Both the position numbers and the translations under genes were made by a program. 9,164 nucleotides of DNA from Oscillospiraceae bacterium. GTDB lineage: Bacteria; Bacillota; Clostridia; Oscillospirales; Ruminococcaceae. This document shows positions 7,159 through 9,164 of the stretch, one piece after another. The stretch is taken from positions 1 to 9,164 of the forward strand of contig JAFLUJ010000020.1 in the NCBI GenBank assembly GCA_022511485.1, read 5' to 3'. Positions within the stretch are counted from its first letter, which is position 1. Each line of letters starts with the position of its first letter. Under the pieces are notes generated by a model. The model worked only from the letters and a program-made list of their open reading frames with translations, did no database searches and was not told where the DNA came from.

Positions 7159-7632
7159 TTTCCCGCCGTTTATGATCTGAAAGCTGCGATATATCTGCTC
7201 CAGAAGCATTACCCTTGCAAGCTGATGAGGAAATGTCATTTCCGACATTGACAGTCTAAGATCCGCAAGGGATTTTACTTCCTCAGATATACCGAATGAG
7301 CTTCCTATGATAAAATTCAGCCTGCTTTTCCCATCGACGGATATGCTTTCTATCTTTTCCGCAAGCTTTTCGGAGGACAGCTGCTTTCCCTCTATGCACA
7401 TTGCAATATTATAAGAATTATTTCCCGAAAGCAGATCGGCGATTGCCTTTCCCTCATGAGAAAGAGCGCTGCTGATCTCCTTTTCGGATGGATTGTCCGG
7501 AAGCCTGCTTTCCGGAAGCTCGGTAATATTCAGCTTGCAGAAGCCTCCGAGACGCTTTGAATATTCTGCGCAGGCGTCCCGCAGATAGGCTTCCTTAAGC
7601 TTTCCTACGGTAATAATATTTATATTAAGCAT
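7147..7632 (-). CDS. rlmH: 23S rRNA (pseudouridine-1915 N3) methyltransferase RlmH
   Basis: RlmH uses S-adenosylmethionine to methylate N3 of pseudouridine 1915 in helix 69 of 23S rRNA, on assembled 70S ribosomes. The 161-residue length matches the family (about 155-160). Family features are all visible: the N-terminal MLNINIITVGKLKEAY, the C-terminal SPOUT knot with FIIGSSFGIS (about 107-116), MTFPHQLARVMLLEQIYR (132-149) and the ending INGGKYHK. The glycine loop reads IIGSSFG where IIGG is more usual, a small variation. The frame continues upstream to 7728, but the ATG at 7632 is the right start: AAGGAG (7640-7645) lies 7 bases before it, and the extension would overlap the preceding gene. 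It is last in the apparent operon, 19 bases after the hydrolase gene. It is probably the chromosomal target beside the prophage. Confidence 0.96.
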   Translation of the reverse strand: MLNINIITVGKLKEAYLRDACAEYSKRLGGFCKLNITELPESRLPDNPSEKEISSALSHEGKAIADLLSGNNSYNIAMCIEGKQLSSEKLAEKIESISVDGKSRLNFIIGSSFGISEEVKSLADLRLSMSEMTFPHQLARVMLLEQIYRSFQIINGGKYHK

Positions 7633-7651
7633 GGCAGCGCTCCTTATATTT

Positions 7652-8428
7652 TTAAAAGGAAACAAATCCTCCGGTAGTCTCAACGGGGGCAAGGTCAAGA
7701 ATATAATCGGAATTTCTTTTAAATTCATTAAGACATGAGGTCACTGTTTTTTCTGCGATAAGGGGAGTATTATTTTGCTGTGAAAGATGTCCTAAAATTA
7801 TACGCGTTGTGCCGCTTTTTACAAGACGGGAGGCAAATGCTCCACTGTCCGGATTGGACAGGTGTCCGGTCTTTCCGAAGATACGTGTTTTAAGGTAGTA
7901 GGGATAGCTTCCGTTCCGAAGCATTTCAATATCGTAATTGGCTTCCAAAAGAACGCAGTCCGTGCCTTGGACAGCGTTTTCCACCTCGTCGGAGACGTAT
8001 CCCAGATCGGTGCAGACGGCGGCTGTTTTGCCCTCCGGAAGAGTTATCCTGTATCCGCAGGACTGGGGCGTATCATGGGAGGTGGCAAAAGGCTCGACGC
8101 GATAGCCGCAGACCTCCTCACCCTGTTTTATTTCATAATATTCTCCATGAAGCATATTTTTCCCCAGAAGATATTCCAGAGTAAGTCCCTGTGCAAAAAC
8201 AGGGACGGCTGTTTTTTTAGTAAGCATATCAAGTCCCTTGACATGATCTCCGTGCTCGTGAGTTATAAAAACCGCTTTTACGGAGGACAAGGAAAGTCCG
8301 TTTCGTTCCAGAGCGTTTTTGAGTCTTGTAAAGGACACTCCGTCGTCAATAAGTATTCCTGCCTCACGACTGCCAATGTATGTACAGTTTCCGCTGCTGG
8401 AGGAAAACAGGGGATATAATCTTGCCAA
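7652..8428 (-). CDS. Metallo-beta-lactamase-fold hydrolase, YycJ/WalJ-like
   Basis: 258 residues from a TTG start at 8428. AGGAG (8436-8440) is 7 bases upstream, and the N-terminus MARLYPLFSSSSGNCTYIG then matches the family start. A longer frame to 8518 would overlap the MarR-type gene and is unlikely. The two-metal site is visible: THEHGDH (H57, H59, D61, H62), SHDT (H118), CTDLGYVSDEV (D141) and ILGHLS (H214). The segment LLEANYDIEML...GSYPYYLKTRI...GHLSN matches YycJ/WalJ, where the equivalent of NYD is usually NHD. The substrate of this family is not settled; nuclease-type activity on nucleic acid has been proposed, and in Bacillus the gene sits in the walRK operon. No walRK genes are present here. 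The enzyme should be cytoplasmic (no signal peptide). It lies 25 bases after the regulator gene and 19 before rlmH, so it is probably co-transcribed with both. Confidence 0.9.
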   Translation of the reverse strand: MARLYPLFSSSSGNCTYIGSREAGILIDDGVSFTRLKNALERNGLSLSSVKAVFITHEHGDHVKGLDMLTKKTAVPVFAQGLTLEYLLGKNMLHGEYYEIKQGEEVCGYRVEPFATSHDTPQSCGYRITLPEGKTAAVCTDLGYVSDEVENAVQGTDCVLLEANYDIEMLRNGSYPYYLKTRIFGKTGHLSNPDSGAFASRLVKSGTTRIILGHLSQQNNTPLIAEKTVTSCLNEFKRNSDYILDLAPVETTGGFVSF

Positions 8429-8453
8429 GCGTATGCTCCTCTTTCTTTTTAAA

Positions 8454-8903
8454 TTATTTTTCTTTTTCAGCAAGCTTATCCAATAACTGATAAAGCAGCT
8501 TATAAAGCTGTTCCGCATCCTTAGGCTCCATATTAACGCAGGCGCTCAGCTTTGCGGGAATATGAACGGCACGCTTCTTTAATGCTTTCCCCTCATCGGT
8601 AATGGAGATTATCATATTCCGTTCGTCCTCCTTTGAGCGGGTGCGATGAACATATCCCTTTTCCTCCAGCTTTTTAAGAAGCGGCGTAAGAGTTCCGGAA
8701 TCAAGATACAGGTAATCACCTAATTCCTTGACAGTCAACTCCTTTTGTTCCCACATTACCATCATTGCAATGTACTGCGTGTAGGTCAGATCAAGCTTGT
8801 CAAGATAAGGCTTGTACTTCCGGATGACCTCTTTTGAGCAAACGTAAAGAGGAAAGCACAGCTGGTTTTCAAGCTTTAAACAGTCGCTTTTGTTTTTCAT
8901 CAT
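8454..8903 (-). CDS. ohrR: MarR-family organic hydroperoxide sensor, OhrR-like repressor
   Basis: 149 residues closely follow the OhrR pattern: LKLENQLCFPLYVCSKEV with the reactive Cys at C16, YKPYLDKLDLTYTQY with the two conserved tyrosines (Y30, Y41), the recognition helix LYLDSGTLTPLLKKLE (65-80), and the wing RTRSKEDERNMIISIT (87-102). OhrR proteins repress peroxide-defence genes until the cysteine is oxidised by organic hydroperoxides. Extra cysteines at C22 and C122 are notable; C122, a few residues after a conserved IP, is placed like the second cysteine of two-Cys (Xanthomonas-type) OhrR. The ATG at 8903 is preceded by GGGGGGAT (8911-8918), a poor ribosome binding site, so translation may be weak; a second ATG follows directly. 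The gene leads the operon with the hydrolase and rlmH and faces a divergent promoter, so autoregulation and control of the divergent gene are likely. Related MgrA/SarZ-type roles are possible. Confidence 0.87.
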   Translation of the reverse strand: MMKNKSDCLKLENQLCFPLYVCSKEVIRKYKPYLDKLDLTYTQYIAMMVMWEQKELTVKELGDYLYLDSGTLTPLLKKLEEKGYVHRTRSKEDERNMIISITDEGKALKKRAVHIPAKLSACVNMEPKDAEQLYKLLYQLLDKLAEKEK

Positions 8904-8981
8904 AACAAAGATCCCCCCAATAACAATTCTTTAAATATAATTTTTTATTTCTTTATTTTTGAATTACGCATCCCCAAAATC

Positions 8982-9010
8982 ATTATATCAGAAATTTCAT
9001 GGAAATGCAA
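8982..9010 (-). promoter_or_regulatory. Likely promoter of the ohrR-like/hydrolase/rlmH operon
   Basis: On the - strand, TTGCAT (9010-9005) and a perfect TATAAT (8987-8982) are separated by 17 bases, a good housekeeping-sigma arrangement with a weak -35. Transcription would start near 8976, leaving an AT-rich leader of about 70 bases before the ATG at 8903. No better promoter is seen between here and the gene. Confidence 0.65.
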
Positions 9011-9026
9011 TACCAAATTGATTTCC
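9001..9026. promoter_or_regulatory. Inverted repeat over the operon -35 region (possible operator)
   Basis: GGAAAT (9001-9006) and ATTTCC (9021-9026) form a dyad that can be extended inward to CAAT/ATTG if one base is skipped. It covers the -35 box of the - strand promoter, where a repressor could act. Short AT-rich dyads arise easily by chance, so this is tentative. It does not resemble the GTCAA/TTGAC boxes at 9090-9126. Confidence 0.3.
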
Positions 9027-9048
9027 TTGGACAAGTCATTACCATCCC

Positions 9049-9077
9049 TTGACAAAATATGTTTATTGAGATATAAT
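9049..9077 (+). promoter_or_regulatory. Consensus sigma-A-type promoter for a divergent transcript
   Basis: TTGACA (9049-9054) and TATAAT (9072-9077) are both perfect and separated by exactly 17 bases, so strong unless repressed. Transcription should begin near 9084, just ahead of the inverted repeats. No start codon with a usable frame follows before the window ends, so the transcript has a leader of more than 80 bases or is non-coding. It points away from the ohrR-like gene; the product is outside the window. Confidence 0.8.
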
Positions 9078-9089
9078 TAATACTGTTCC

Positions 9090-9126
9090 CAAGTCAAATA
9101 ATTGACAGCGTCAATTATTTGACTTG
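9090..9126. repeat. Perfect 17-bp inverted repeat, possible tandem operator just downstream of the promoter
   Basis: CAAGTCAAATAATTGAC (9090-9106), the spacer AGC, and the exact reverse complement (9110-9126) form a perfect dyad. Each arm is itself an interrupted palindrome, GTCAA-N4-TTGAC, at 9093-9106 and 9110-9123, with centres 17 bp apart. Two dimeric repressors could therefore bind side by side. In RNA it would fold into a 16-17 bp hairpin with a 3-base loop. It begins about 6 bases after the predicted transcription start. B. subtilis OhrR operators are also AT-rich inverted repeats but read TACAATT/AATTGTA, so binding by the local OhrR-like protein is inference. Confidence 0.8.
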
Positions 9127-9143
9127 CCGCCTTATCAGGCGGC
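9126..9143. repeat. Perfect GC-rich hairpin (second of three)
   Basis: GCCGCCT (9126-9132), loop TATC, and AGGCGGC (9137-9143) give a 7-bp, mostly G-C stem directly abutting the first dyad. It is too compact and regular to be explained by a coding role, and no frame is open here. Probably part of a structured leader, a small RNA or a dispersed repeat. Confidence 0.7.
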
Positions 9144-9145
9144 TG

Positions 9146-9164
9146 CCAAAACCAGAGGTTTTGG
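9146..9164. repeat. Perfect hairpin (third of three) ending at the window edge
   Basis: CCAAAACC (9146-9153), loop AGA, and GGTTTTGG (9157-9164) form an 8-bp stem. The preceding TG (9144-9145) would lengthen the stem if the sequence beyond the edge continues with CA. With a T run after it this would be an intrinsic terminator; the deciding bases are outside the window. Confidence 0.65.

Noticed and set aside
7633..7728. 32-residue N-terminal extension of RlmH
   Set aside because: It overlaps the hydrolase gene; the family length and AAGGAG before the ATG at 7632 fix the shorter form.
7862..8419. 185-codon open frame on the + strand antisense to the hydrolase gene
   Set aside because: It mirrors the MBL-fold gene, which has all family motifs; the translation shows no recognisable domain and no convincing ribosome binding site.
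8429..8518. 30-residue N-terminal extension of the hydrolase
   Set aside because: It would overlap the regulator gene; the family N-terminus and the ribosome binding site place the start at the TTG 8428.
1..9164. CRISPR array, tRNA or rRNA genes
   Set aside because: No regularly spaced repeats, cloverleaf-like sequence or rRNA-like stretch was noticed on either strand, including as a tRNA attachment site at the prophage end.

Overview
The window joins the right-hand end of an integrated tailed phage (about 1-7106, genes on the + strand) to a short piece of bacterial chromosome (about 7107-9164, genes on the - strand). Strong AGGAGG-type ribosome binding sites, moderate to low GC, an r1t-like holin, a GH25 lysozyme and a Firmicutes-type OhrR/MarR regulator suggest a Gram-positive anaerobe of the Clostridia, perhaps a Ruminococcus-like gut or rumen bacterium. 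That placement is inferred from gene style, not from a marker gene.

Phage part, left to right: the 3' part of a tape measure gene (open at the left edge); a small tail protein; a tail-hub-like protein whose start is best placed at a GTG inside the previous gene; a putative tail-tip/adhesion protein with a Gly/Asp linker, a PKD-like segment and BspA-type leucine-rich repeats; a protein with a small beta-rich tail domain followed by a LamG-like lectin fold; a GH25 endolysin; and a two-helix holin. Genes overlap or nearly touch and each has a good ribosome binding site, as expected for a late tail-lysis transcription unit. The order (tape measure, small protein, hub, receptor-binding candidates, lysis), with no sheath or wedge genes, fits a long non-contractile tail. 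GC content changes sharply inside at least two genes, a sign of modular exchange.

The phage genes end at a strong hairpin (7107-7143) with T-rich tracts on both sides, which can stop the converging phage and host transcripts. Directly beyond it is the 3' end of rlmH. The last codons of rlmH are the classic insertion site of staphylococcal SCC elements, so the phage may use the same target. Its other end is outside the window.

Host part: an apparent operon read right to left, OhrR-like peroxide sensor, then a YycJ/WalJ-like metallo-beta-lactamase-fold hydrolase (TTG start), then rlmH (23S rRNA methyltransferase), with gaps of 25 and 19 bases. The 261-base region 8904-9164 holds the likely promoter of this operon and a consensus divergent promoter (TTGACA-17-TATAAT). 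The divergent promoter is followed at once by three perfect inverted repeats that run exactly to the window edge. The first of these is also a tandem pair of GTCAA-N4-TTGAC boxes, a possible operator for the OhrR-like protein. The gene served by this promoter lies beyond the window.
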